A stretch of 64,000 nt of DNA from Streptomyces caelestis (lineage in GTDB: Bacteria > Actinomycetota > Actinomycetes > Streptomycetales > Streptomycetaceae). The stretch covers positions 5,704,001 through 5,768,000 of the forward strand of contig NZ_JACHNE010000001.1 in NCBI RefSeq assembly GCF_014205255.1, in the 5' to 3' direction. The translations under genes and the position numbers were made by a program. Below the pieces are notes generated by a model. That model saw nothing but the letters and a program-made list of their open reading frames with translations, had not been told where the DNA came from and ran no database searches. Position 1 is the first letter of the stretch. Each line of letters starts with the position of its first letter. Below, piece after piece: positions 47,919-57,800 of the stretch.

Positions 47919-49388
47919 TCATGAGCAGACCTTGCCGTCCTTCGGCACCGAACCGTCCAGCAGATACGCGTCCACCGTGGAGTCGACGCAGTCGCTGCCG
48001 CTGCCGTACGCGCCATGTCCCTCGCCCCGCCAGGTGAGCATCACTCCGACGCCCTTGCCCAGCTCGTCGGCCATCCTGCGGGCACCCTCGTACGGGGTGG
48101 CCGGGTCGCCGGTGTTGCCGACGACCAGGACCGGTGCCGCGCCGGGGGCGCTCACCTCCGGGGTGTCGTGCTGCCCGGGCACCGGCCAGTCGTGGCACCA
48201 GCCGGCCGTGTCCCAGCCGAGGAACGTCCCGAAGACGGGGGAGATCTTCTCGAACTCCGGCAGCAGCTTCCTGGTGGTCGCCGCGGTCGGCCGCTGCCGG
48301 TCGTCGAGGCACGATATGACCCGTTGCGCGTGGGTGGTCGTGCCGTAGCGTCCCGACGAGTCGCGTTCGTTGTAGCCGTCGGCGAGGGCCAGCAGCTCCG
48401 AGCCGTCTCCCCGCTCGGCCGCGTCGAGGGCACTGGTCAGCGTCGGCCAGCTGTCCTTGCTGTACAGCGGCAGGATGATGCCGGTGGCCGCGAGGGTCTG
48501 CGTCAGCTTCCGCCCGGGCGTGCCCGTCGGCAGGGGCCGGGTGTCGATCCGCCGCAGCAGGTCCGCGATCTTCCGCGATCCCTCCGCCGGGTCCTGTCCC
48601 GTGGACTCGAGGTAGCCGTTCAGCGCGCGCTGGAAGCCCCTGGCCTGGTTCTTGGCGTGCCCCACCGCGTCGGCGCCGGGGTCGACGACCGCGTCCAGGG
48701 TCATCCGCCCCACCTTCTTCGGGAACAGGTGCGCATACGTGCCGCCCAGTTCGGTGCCGTAGGAGATGCCGAAGTAGTGCATCTTCTCGTCGCCGAGGAC
48801 CTCCCGGATGCGGTCCATGTCGCGGGCCGAGTCGGCGGTCGACACATGCGCCATCAGCTTCCCGGCGTCCTTCCGGCAGCCCTTGGCGAAGTCGGCGGCG
48901 TCCTGGAAGTAGGCCTTCTCCTCGGCGGGTGTGTCCGGGGTGACGTCCACCGACTCGGCCGCCTGGATCTCCTTGTCGCCGCGGCAGCGCACGCCCTCGC
49001 TGGCGCCGACCCCGCGCGGGTCCCAGCTCACCAGGTCGTACCGCTCACGCAGTCGGGAGACGGTCGGGGCGTACGACGGCATCATGGACACGCCCGAGGC
49101 GCCGGGGCCGCCGAAGTTGAACAGGAGCGAGCCGACGCGGTCGCCACCGCGGGCCTTGGCGCGGATCAGCGCCAGCCCTATCGTCTCGCCGTCCGGCTTC
49201 GACCAGTCCAGCGGCACCTTCAGCGTCGCGCACTGCCAGTCGCTGCTCGGCGCCGGGCCGTCGGCCGTGGTCTTGCAGCGGCCCCAGGAGAGTCCGCCCT
49301 TGTCGTCGTCCGACGAGCCGCCGCTGCAGCCCGCGGCGAGCAGTGCCGAGGCGACCGCCAGAGCGGCCCACCGTGCGAAACGCGTCAT
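47919..49388 (-). CDS. Secreted lipoprotein peptidase, S33/Tap (SlpD/E) type
   Basis: The 489-residue protein has a lipobox LLAAGC (Cys near residue 21) and an alpha/beta-hydrolase domain. Motifs include LFNFGGPGASGVS (oxyanion), WDPRGVG, the nucleophile YFGISYGTELGG (Ser), a late NTGDPATPYEGARRM (Asp) and RGEGHGAYGSG (His). These match tripeptidyl-aminopeptidase/SlpD-E lipoproteins that trim N-terminal tripeptides on the Streptomyces cell surface. It is paralogous to the next upstream gene (about 40-45% similar by eye), a tandem duplication. Confidence 0.9.
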   Translation of the reverse strand: MTRFARWAALAVASALLAAGCSGGSSDDDKGGLSWGRCKTTADGPAPSSDWQCATLKVPLDWSKPDGETIGLALIRAKARGGDRVGSLLFNFGGPGASGVSMMPSYAPTVSRLRERYDLVSWDPRGVGASEGVRCRGDKEIQAAESVDVTPDTPAEEKAYFQDAADFAKGCRKDAGKLMAHVSTADSARDMDRIREVLGDEKMHYFGISYGTELGGTYAHLFPKKVGRMTLDAVVDPGADAVGHAKNQARGFQRALNGYLESTGQDPAEGSRKIADLLRRIDTRPLPTGTPGRKLTQTLAATGIILPLYSKDSWPTLTSALDAAERGDGSELLALADGYNERDSSGRYGTTTHAQRVISCLDDRQRPTAATTRKLLPEFEKISPVFGTFLGWDTAGWCHDWPVPGQHDTPEVSAPGAAPVLVVGNTGDPATPYEGARRMADELGKGVGVMLTWRGEGHGAYGSGSDCVDSTVDAYLLDGSVPKDGKVCS

Positions 49389-49523
49389 GTGCCCATCCCC
49401 CCCTGTAGGCCGTCCGCACGTGCCGCGGATGGCGGTCAGGCCATGGTAGGCAGATCCCGCGTCGGCCGTTGCAGCCTGTGGATAACCTTCTGACCTGTGC
49501 GTTTGCTGATTCGTGGGCTGATC

Positions 49524-51071
49524 TCAGGTACAGACGGTCCCCGCCCGCGGCACCTTTCCGTCCAGCAGATAGCCGTTCACCGCGCCCTGCACGCACTTGT
49601 CCTTGCTGCTGTAGGCGCCGTGCCCCTGCCCCCGGTACGTCAGCTCGACCCCGACCCCCTTGCCCAGCGCCTCCACCATCTTCCGTGCGCCCTCGTACGG
49701 GGTGGCCGGGTCGCCGGTGTTGCCGACGACCAGGATCGGCGCCGCACCCGGCGCGCTCACGTCCGGATGGTCGGCGGCGCCCGCCACGGCCCAGTCGGTG
49801 CAGCCGATCATGCCCCACGCCATGGCGTCGCCGAACAGGGCGGACGCGGCCCGGAACTCGGGCAGCTTCCGCTCCACGTAGGCGGCGTCGTAGCGGGGTT
49901 TGGCGTCGGCGCAGCTGATGGCCTTGTGTGCGGCGGTCGAGTTGTCGTATTCGCCGTTCTCACTGCGCCCGTTCGCCAAGTCGGACAGCAGCATCAGAAT
50001 CGTGCCGTCACCGTCGTACGCCTGCTGCAGGCCCTGGGTGAGGTACTCCCAGAAATCCTGCGAGTACAGCGCCTGCACGATGCCGTTGGTCGCCGCGGTC
50101 TGGGTCAGTTCACGAGGGAAGACGCCCGGGATCGGCCTGCGGTCGAGGTCCTTCAGCAGCGTGGCGATACGGCCCTTCACGTCCTGCGCGCTGTCGCCGA
50201 TGGGGCACTCCTCGGTCTTCGACACGCAGTCCTCGGCGAAGTTGTCGAGAGCGAGCTGGAATCCCTTGGCCTGCGCCAGCGAGCCCTGCTCGCCGTTCTT
50301 CGCGGGGTCGACGACGGCGTCGAACACGGCACGGCCGACCTTCTTGGGGAACAGGTGGGCGTAGACGCCGCCGAGTTCGGTGCCGTAGGAGATGCCGAAG
50401 TAGTGGAGCTTGTCGTCGCCGAGGACCTGGCGCATCAGGTCCAGGTCGCGGGCGGCGTCGGTGGTGCGCACGTGCGGCAGCATCTTCTTGGAGTTCTGCT
50501 CGCAGGCTTCGTTGAACCCTTCGGTGCTGTCGAGGAGTTCGGTGCGCTCGGCGGCGTCGTCGGGGGTCCCGTCCTGCTGGAAGTACGCGTCGAGCTGCTG
50601 GTCGTTCTGGCAGATCACGGGGGCGCTGCGGCCGACTCCGCGGGGGTCGAAGCTGACCAGGTCGTAGCGGGTGCGCAGGGCCTCGAAGTCCTCCGCGAAG
50701 GACGGCAGCGAGGTGACGCCCGAGCCGCCGGGGCCGCCGAAGTTGAAGATCAGCGAGCCGATGCGTGCGCTCCCGTCGCCGCTGCTCCTGGCCCGGATCA
50801 GCGCGAGGCCGATCGTGTCGCCCTTGGGGTCGTCCCAGTCGAGCGGGGCCTTCATGGTGGCGCACTGCCACTCGCCGCCGTCCGGCAGCGGTGAGGGCGC
50901 GGCGCCTCCTCCCTGCGCGTCGGACGGAGTCGGGCAGTCCTCCCAGCTCAGCTCCTGCTGCGTCAGGTCCTCGTCCTCGGCCTCGTCGTCACCGCAGCCG
51001 GCCAGCACGGTGGACAGCAGCACGGCGGTGGCGGTCAGTGCGGCGGCGCGCAGCCGGAGGAGGGCGGGCAT
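49524..51071 (-). CDS. Secreted lipoprotein peptidase, paralogue of the preceding gene
   Basis: The 515-residue protein has signal peptide and lipobox VLAGC (Cys near residue 26), an acidic linker, then LIFNFGGPGGSGVTSL, FDPRGVG, YFGISYGTELGGVYAHLFP (Ser), NTGDPATPYEGARKM (Asp) and RGQGHGAYSSK (His). It shares motif order and Cys-rich end (C...VC at the C-terminus) with its neighbour, so both come from duplication. A DnaA-box-like TGTGGATAA lies between the genes at 49477-49485 but is probably chance. Confidence 0.9.
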   Translation of the reverse strand: MPALLRLRAAALTATAVLLSTVLAGCGDDEAEDEDLTQQELSWEDCPTPSDAQGGGAAPSPLPDGGEWQCATMKAPLDWDDPKGDTIGLALIRARSSGDGSARIGSLIFNFGGPGGSGVTSLPSFAEDFEALRTRYDLVSFDPRGVGRSAPVICQNDQQLDAYFQQDGTPDDAAERTELLDSTEGFNEACEQNSKKMLPHVRTTDAARDLDLMRQVLGDDKLHYFGISYGTELGGVYAHLFPKKVGRAVFDAVVDPAKNGEQGSLAQAKGFQLALDNFAEDCVSKTEECPIGDSAQDVKGRIATLLKDLDRRPIPGVFPRELTQTAATNGIVQALYSQDFWEYLTQGLQQAYDGDGTILMLLSDLANGRSENGEYDNSTAAHKAISCADAKPRYDAAYVERKLPEFRAASALFGDAMAWGMIGCTDWAVAGAADHPDVSAPGAAPILVVGNTGDPATPYEGARKMVEALGKGVGVELTYRGQGHGAYSSKDKCVQGAVNGYLLDGKVPRAGTVCT

Positions 51072-51144
51072 GGTTCCATCCTGCGGCGGTCCGGGGCGGG
51101 GCGCTCGGGACGCGTGCCGTACGAGGTAAGAGGGTTCCGTGAGG

Positions 51145-54006
51145 CTAAAGGGCCTGCTTGCGCGTCAGATGGTTGAAGGCCAGCCAGCCCGGCAGCACGG
51201 GCAGCCACAGCGTCAGCAGGCGGAACAGCAGGACCGCCGGTGCCGCGACCTCCTTAGGCAGCCCGACGGCGATCAGACCGACCGTCAGGGTCGCCTCGAC
51301 CGCCCCCACACCGCCCGGCGTCGGCGCCGCGGACCCCAGGGCGTTGCCCGCGAGGAAGACGACGGCGACGCTGGCGAGGCTGATCGACGTGGACTCGTCG
51401 CCGAACGCGCGGATCGACGCGTCCAGGCACATCACGAAACAGGCGGTCAGCAACAGCATGCCGCCGATGCCGGTGACCAGCTTCTGCGGCCGCTGGAGCA
51501 CGTCCAGCATGCGCGGCACGACACCGGCGAACAGCGACCTCACACGCGTGACGACGAACTTCCGCAGGAACGGCACAGAGGTCACCACGAGCACGAGCAC
51601 CGCCACCGTCAGCAGACCGGCGATGACCGTCCGGGACGGCGACAGCGACGGCGTCTTCTCGGTGCCGGTCAGATAGCCGAAGGCAAGCAGCATCAGGATG
51701 TGGCAGCCGAGCCCGAACAGCTGCGACGCTCCGACGCTCGCCACCGCGAGCCCCGGCCGCACTCCCGCGCGCTGGAGGAAGCGCGTGTTCAGGGCGACAC
51801 CGCCCACCGCCGCCGGGGCGACGATCTTCACGAAGGACCCGGCGACCTGCGCCGCCACGGTCCGCACGAACGGCACCCGCTCGGGCACGAACCCCAGCAG
51901 AGCCATCGCCGCCGCGACGTAGCTGACCATCGAGAACAGCACGGCCGCGGCGACCCAGCCCCACTCGGCGTTCGCGATGAGCGGCCCGAACTCGATGTGC
52001 GTGAGCTGCGTCAGCAGGAAGTACGCGCCGATCGCTCCGGCCATGAAACTGATCAGCGTGCGCGGCCGCACCCGCTCCAGCCGGGCCGGCTCGACCGGTG
52101 CCTGCGGCCTGATCCGCAGCACCTCGTGCCGGATCTGCGTGAGCAGGTCCTCCTCGCGCGCCTCCTCCAGGGCCTCGTCGATGGCACGCTTCTCGGCCCG
52201 CTGCTCCGCCCGTACGGCCTTCTTGTCGGGTTTCTCCAAGACCGGTACGGCGTCGTCCGAGGCGTCCTCCAGACGGGCCTGCTTGGCCTGCCGGGACGCC
52301 TCCAGGACCGCTTCGCGCTCGCGCTGTGCCCGCTCCCGGGCCAGTCTGCGCAACGTCGCGCGCGTGGAGCGGCTGAGCGCGATGGGCTGGAGCATGGGCA
52401 GACAGTCCGCCACCGCGTCGGGGCCGAGCACCTCGACCGCCGAGGCGACTGCCCGCTCGGCGCCCACCCGCAGGCCGAGGGTCACCAGCAGCTGGGACGT
52501 GTCCATGCGCAGCAGCAGGTCGCCGGCCGCGATCTCGCCGACGCGCAGATCGGTGAGGATCACCGTGCCGGAACGATCCACCAGAATCGCGTCGCCGACC
52601 AGCCTGCGGTGCGCGATGCGCCGGGACTGCAGAGCCTTCACCTGGTGCCAGGTGTCGCTCAGCAGATCGTCCGTGATCTCCTCGTCCGGCAGGGAGTCCA
52701 GGGTGCGGCCGCCGCTGTGCTCGTAGACGAGCATCACCGCGTCGGGACCGAGCTCGGAGGTGGCGATCAGCTTGGGCGCGTTGGCGCCGGCCGCGATCGC
52801 CGCGTACGCCAGCAGCGCTTCCTGTTCCAGGGCCTGGCGCAGCGACTGGAGGCTGCTGCGGGTGGCGAAGCCGCGCAGGGTCAGATTGCGCCAGGCGCGG
52901 TAGAAGAAGCCCTGGGCCTGCTGCTCCCGGTCGACCACGGTCACGTCCAGAGGCGGGCCGTCCTCGAGCGTGACGAAGTAGCGCCGCCCGCGGTCCCCGG
53001 TGTCCGGGTTGTGGTCCGGAGTGTCCTCGCGTGACGCGCTGACCGGGCGGAAGCCGACGGTCCGCAGGCCCGCCATCAGGGTCTGCCCGGTGGGCCGGAC
53101 GTTGGGCGAGCCGACCGCGTAGAGCGTGCCGTAGGCCACGGTCCAGCCCATCAGCACCGTCAGGATGATCGAGAACGGTGTCGTGTAGCCGGTGACGAGC
53201 ATCGAGAAGGCGTCGAGGAGCAGCACGACCCACAGCACCGTGCGCCATCTGGGGCGGCGCGACATGCCGACGGCCGTCATGTACGCGATGACCGGCGCCA
53301 GATAGCCGTGCACGGGGTCGGTGAGCGCGTGGATGTCGCCGGGGGAGGGCTGGGTGAGCGCCTCCTGGATCGAGTCGGGGGCGGCGCGGGCGACCCACAG
53401 GTCGGTGGCGAGGGTCACACCGTGGGCGAGGACGGCAGCGAGCACGCCGTCGGCGATCCTGAGCCCGTCCCGTTTGATCAGCCGCTCGATGGCGAAGGCG
53501 ACCGGCACCAGCAGGATCGCGATGCTGGAGGCCAGCCCCGCGACCTTGATGAGCAGGTCGGGCGCCTGGCCCGTGCCCTTGTTGATGTCCTGTTCGAGGC
53601 CCGAGGTGGTGCCGTGCGCGAACGCGGCGATTCCGATCAGCAGCGCGACGGCGAGCACGCCCACCAGGAGCCGCATCAGATCGGACGGGCGGTGCACGCG
53701 CGCGGGGAGCAGCGGTTCGTCGCCCTCCACCTCGTCGATGTGCACGGTGTCCTCGTCCTCGGGAGCCGTCGGGGCCTTGTTGCCGGACGTGGCTGCGGTC
53801 GGAGCCTTCGTGCCGGACTTCTCGGCTGCGGTCGGAGTCCTCCCGCCGGCCTTCTCGGTTGCGATCGGGGCCTTCGTGCCGGACTCCCCGGCGGCAGTCC
53901 CGGCCTGGTCACCGGCCCGCTTCCGGCCGTTGTCGGGGGTGCCCGGGCGCGACGAAGCGTCAGAGGTGCCCTCCGCGTCCTCGGGGTGCGCACCCTGCTG
54001 CTTCAT
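51145..54006 (-). CDS. Large membrane protein: degenerate kinase-like domain plus flippase-like (UPF0104) domain
   Basis: The 953-residue protein (ATG at 54006, AGAAGAGA upstream) has a ~100-residue disordered N-terminus with GTKAPTAAEKS repeats, about six transmembrane helices (100-270) and a cytoplasmic region (290-600). That region looks like a protein-kinase/APH fold: an AYAAIAAGANAPKLI helix, IAHRRLVGDAILVDRSG in place of HxDL...N and LTDLRVGE in place of DFG. Key catalytic Asp/Asn are replaced, so it may be a pseudokinase. The C-terminal 330 residues are the LPG-synthase-like flippase domain ending PGGVGAVEATLT. It may move an anionic or aminoacylated lipid. Confidence 0.9.
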   Translation of the reverse strand: MKQQGAHPEDAEGTSDASSRPGTPDNGRKRAGDQAGTAAGESGTKAPIATEKAGGRTPTAAEKSGTKAPTAATSGNKAPTAPEDEDTVHIDEVEGDEPLLPARVHRPSDLMRLLVGVLAVALLIGIAAFAHGTTSGLEQDINKGTGQAPDLLIKVAGLASSIAILLVPVAFAIERLIKRDGLRIADGVLAAVLAHGVTLATDLWVARAAPDSIQEALTQPSPGDIHALTDPVHGYLAPVIAYMTAVGMSRRPRWRTVLWVVLLLDAFSMLVTGYTTPFSIILTVLMGWTVAYGTLYAVGSPNVRPTGQTLMAGLRTVGFRPVSASREDTPDHNPDTGDRGRRYFVTLEDGPPLDVTVVDREQQAQGFFYRAWRNLTLRGFATRSSLQSLRQALEQEALLAYAAIAAGANAPKLIATSELGPDAVMLVYEHSGGRTLDSLPDEEITDDLLSDTWHQVKALQSRRIAHRRLVGDAILVDRSGTVILTDLRVGEIAAGDLLLRMDTSQLLVTLGLRVGAERAVASAVEVLGPDAVADCLPMLQPIALSRSTRATLRRLARERAQREREAVLEASRQAKQARLEDASDDAVPVLEKPDKKAVRAEQRAEKRAIDEALEEAREEDLLTQIRHEVLRIRPQAPVEPARLERVRPRTLISFMAGAIGAYFLLTQLTHIEFGPLIANAEWGWVAAAVLFSMVSYVAAAMALLGFVPERVPFVRTVAAQVAGSFVKIVAPAAVGGVALNTRFLQRAGVRPGLAVASVGASQLFGLGCHILMLLAFGYLTGTEKTPSLSPSRTVIAGLLTVAVLVLVVTSVPFLRKFVVTRVRSLFAGVVPRMLDVLQRPQKLVTGIGGMLLLTACFVMCLDASIRAFGDESTSISLASVAVVFLAGNALGSAAPTPGGVGAVEATLTVGLIAVGLPKEVAAPAVLLFRLLTLWLPVLPGWLAFNHLTRKQAL

Positions 54007-54192
54007 CGTCTCTTCTTGGTCTCGTATCACCGGTCACCGCCCGCACGATGGTGGCATGCCGCACCGACACACGGGGGCATCAGGGTGCACATGCGGGGGC
54101 GGACAGTCTGCCCGACGCGCTCCTGCCGGGCGAGGGAAACGCTCCGGAGCACGCCCGTCCCGTTGTCGGTGGGGTGGGGCAGGATGGGGCGG

Positions 54193-54615
54193 ATGAGTGA
54201 GGAGAGTCTTCCGGAGGACGCCGGCGCGCAGGGCGCCCACGCGGGGTACGACGACACCCGTGAGGAGCCCGGGGAAGCGCTGCCCGCGTACGCCGATCGG
54301 GTCCTGGACGTCGCCGAACTGATCCCGCCGGGCCGTGTCATGACATACGGGGACGTCGCCGAGTGGCTGGAGGAGGGCGGTCCGCGGCAGGTCGGCCGCG
54401 TGATGGCTCTCTACGGCGGAGCCGTTCCCTGGTGGCGCGTGGTCCGGGCGGACGGCGTCCTGCTCCCGGGGCACGAGCAGCGGGCGCTCGGCCACTACCG
54501 CGCGGAGGGCACGCCCCTGAAAGAGGCGAGCCGGGCCGCCGAGGGCCACCTGCCGCGCCTCGACATGAGACGGGCGCGCTGGGACGGCGGCGAACGCGCG
54601 GAGGGTCACACCTGA
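54193..54615 (+). CDS. Alkyltransferase-like protein (ATL/MGMT fold)
   Basis: The 140-residue protein has the MGMT-type C-terminal fold: VAELIPPGRVMTYGDVAEW, then RQVGRVMALYGGAVPWWRVVR. The active-site Cys of MGMT (PCHR) is replaced by Trp (PWWRV), the ATL hallmark, so it cannot accept methyl groups. It would bind O6-alkylguanine and flag the lesion for nucleotide excision repair. An upstream ATG at 54184 adds three residues. It precedes helicase-nuclease repair genes. Confidence 0.9.
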   Translation: MSEESLPEDAGAQGAHAGYDDTREEPGEALPAYADRVLDVAELIPPGRVMTYGDVAEWLEEGGPRQVGRVMALYGGAVPWWRVVRADGVLLPGHEQRALGHYRAEGTPLKEASRAAEGHLPRLDMRRARWDGGERAEGHT

Positions 54616-54713
54616 CAGCTTCCGCCATCGGGCGCCCTCGCGTGTGACGCGTGATCCGGACGGGGGAATCGGGGCACGCCTTCGGCATGACGTACGTTCG
54701 TGAGAGGAGGGAC

Positions 54714-54788
54714 ATGAGTGCCATGGGCGTCCTGAGTGACTGGCGGGAAGAATCGGAAGCCCTGCTTCCGCCTCGCCCGTCGGCGTAG
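54714..54788 (+). CDS. Candidate 24-residue small protein
   Basis: The ATG at 54714 is preceded by GAGAGGAGGGAC, an almost ideal ribosome site. The ORF reads SAMGVLSDWREESEALLPPR with SAM and DW features and stops after PSA. It lies in the 266-bp gap between the ATL gene and adnA. It is short, acidic and has no signal peptide. It may be a regulatory leader of adnA or a genuine small protein; conservation was not checked. Confidence 0.45.
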   Translation: MSAMGVLSDWREESEALLPPRPSA

Positions 54789-54881
54789 CGTCGCCTGCAC
54801 GCGTCCCCGTCACCCCGCGGTCACCGCCCGCCACGCGCGGTGGCCCGTCAACCAGCACTTCCACCAGGACCGGCGAACCAC

Positions 54882-57800
54882 GTGAGCTCCTCTTTCTCCT
54901 CCAGCGGCCTGTCGCACCCCCGCGTGCGGCGGGGGAGCCGTGGCGCTTACCGATTGGTACGTACCCCTCCTGCCCGGCTGGACCCCCCTCTTTTGGACGC
55001 CTCGCAGCGCTCCGTGGTTGACCACACCACCGGCCCGCTGCTGGTTCTCGCGGGTCCGGGCACCGGCAAGACCACCACGCTCGTCGAGTCCGTGGCCGAG
55101 CGCATCGCCCGGGGCGGGGACCCCGAGCGCGTCCTGGTGCTCACCTTCAGCCGCAGGGCGGCCGTCGAGCTGCGCGACCGCATGGCCCTGCGGAGCGGCG
55201 CGGCCCGCGCTCCCCAGGCGACCACCTTCCACTCGTTCTGCTACGCCCTGGTCCGCGCCCACCAGGACAGCGACCTGTTCGTGGAGCCGCTGCGGCTGCT
55301 GTCCGGCCCCGAGCAGGACGTCTCGGTCCGGGAGATGCTCGCCGGCCAGGTGGACCTGGAGCGGCTGGGCCTCGCGCACGTGCGCTGGCCGGACGAACTG
55401 CGCGCCTGCCTGACCACCCGCGGTTTCGCCGACGAGGTCCGCGCGGTCCTCGCCCGCACCCGTGAACTGGGTCTCGGCCCTCAAGCCCTGGACGCCTTCG
55501 CCCGCCGCACGGGACGCCCCGACTGGCGCGCCGCCGCCGCCTTCCTCGCCGAGTACCTCGACGTACTCGACCTCCAGGGCGTGATCGACTACGCGGAACT
55601 CGTCCACCGCGCGGTGCTCCTCGCCCGCCGGCCCGAGGTGGCCGCGCGGCTCGCCGCCCGGTACGACGCCGTCTACGTCGACGAGTACCAGGACACCGAT
55701 CCCGCTCAGGTACGGCTCCTGCACGCACTGGCCGGCGGCGGCCGTACGCTCGTCGCCTTCGGAGACCCCGACCAGTCGATCTACGCGTTCCGCGGGGCGG
55801 ACGTGAACGGCATCCTCGACTTCCCGCACGCCTTCCCGCGCGCGGACGGCCGCCCGGCCCCGGTCGCGGTGCTGCGCACGTCCCGCCGCTCCGGCGCCGC
55901 CCTGCTGGCCGCCACCCGGCTGCTGACCCAGCGCATGCCGCTGACCCGCCTGCCCGCCGAGAAGGTGCGTGCCCACCGCGAACTCGCCCCCGTTCGGGAC
56001 GGCGGCCGCGTCGAGGCGTACACGTACCCGACGTCCGGGACGGAGCTGGACAACATCGCCGACATCCTCCGCAGGGCCCACCTCGAAGACGGTGTCCCCT
56101 GGAGCGAGATGGCCGTCCTGGTGCGCGCCGGCTCCCGCACCATCCCGACGGTCCGCCGCGCCCTCACGGCGGCCGGCGTACCCGTGGACGTCGACGGCGA
56201 CGACGTGCCCCTGCGCCACGAACCGGCGGTGGCACCGCTGCTGACGGCGCTGCGGGCGGTGGCCACGGCGGAGGCGGGGACTTGTGGGACGGGACCCGCT
56301 GAGCCCCAGGACTCCGAGAGGGACACCTCCTCCGAGGACGCCCCTTCCACGTGGCCGGACACCTGCTGGCTCGACACCGAGACCGCCCTCACCCTCCTCA
56401 CCTCCCCGCTGGCGAGCATGGACGCCGCAGACCTGCGCCGCCTCGGCCGGGCCCTGCGCGACGAGGAACGGGCCGCGGGCAACCCGCTGCCGCCGCCCTC
56501 CGACCTGCTGCTCGCGCGGGCGCTCGCCGAGCCGGAGCGCCTCGCCGTGCACGACCCCACGTACGCGCGCGGCGCCCAGCGCCTCGGCGCGCTGCTGGGC
56601 AAGGCCCGGGAGCGGCTGGCGGGCGGCGGGACGGCCGAGGAGGCCCTGTGGGACCTGTGGGAGGGCACGCCGTGGCCCACGCGGCTGGAGCGGGCCGCCC
56701 GCCGGGGCGGCGCGGCCGGGCGCAACGCGGACCGCGATCTGGACGCCGTGTGCGCGCTGTTCGCGACCGCGGCCCGTGCCGAGGAGCGCACCGGCGGCCG
56801 GGGCGCCCTCAACTTCCTGGAGGAGATCGAGGCCGAGGACATCGCCGCCGACACCCTCACGCGGCGTGCCGTACGCCCCGACGCCGTCCGCCTGATGACC
56901 GCGCACCGCTCCAAGGGCCTGGAATGGCGCCTCGTGGTCGTCGCGGGCGTCCAGGAGGGCCTGTGGCCGGACCTGCGCCGCCGCGGCTCCCTGCTGGAGG
57001 CCGACCGCATCGGCCGCGACGGACTCGCCGAACCCCTCACCCCGGGCGCGCTGCTCGCCGAGGAGCGCCGCCTGTTCTACGTGGCCGCCACGCGCGCGGG
57101 GGAACGCCTCGTCGTGACGGCGGTCAAGGCCCCGGCGGACGACGGTGACCAGCCCTCCCGCTTCCTGACCGAACTCGGCGTCGAACCCAAGGACGTCACC
57201 GGACGCCCGCGCCGCCCCCTCTCCGTCGCGGCACTCGTCGCCGAGCTGCGCGCCACCACCGTCGACCCGCGTGTCTCCGACGCGCTCCGGGAGGCCGCAG
57301 CCCGCCGCCTCGCCCGGCTCGCCGCCCTCGCCGACGAGGACGGCCGCCCCTTGGTGCCGTCCGCGCACCCCTACCGCTGGTGGGGCATGTTCGAGCCGAC
57401 GGAGTCCAAGGTGCCGCTGCGCGACCGCGACCAGCCCGTCGTGCTCTCCGGCAGCGCCCTCGACCAGCTCGCCAACACCTGTGCCCTGCAATGGTTCCTC
57501 GGCCGCGAGGTGAAGGCCGACGCGCCCGCGACCGCCGCCCAGGGCTTCGGCAACGTGGTGCACGTCCTCGCCGACGAGGTCGCCTCCGGGCACACCCCGG
57601 CCGACCTCTCCGTCCTCATGGAACGGCTTGACTCCGTGTGGAACGCCCTCGCCTTCGACGCGCCGTGGAAGTCGGAGCAGGAGAAGGACAACGCGCGCGT
57701 GGCGCTCGAACGGTTCCTGAAGTGGCACGTCATGGACCGCATCGGACGTACCCCGGTGGCCAGCGAGCACGACTTCGACGTCACCCTCGAAGCCGGCGAC

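Noticed and set aside
49477..49485. TGTGGATAA, complement of a DnaA box
   Set aside because: A single site far from any dnaA/dnaN genes and inside a promoter gap. Streptomyces origins have clusters of boxes.
54640..54700. ECF-type promoter before the 24-codon ORF
   Set aside because: GGGAAT and GTT are 26 nt apart, too far for the 16-19 nt spacer.
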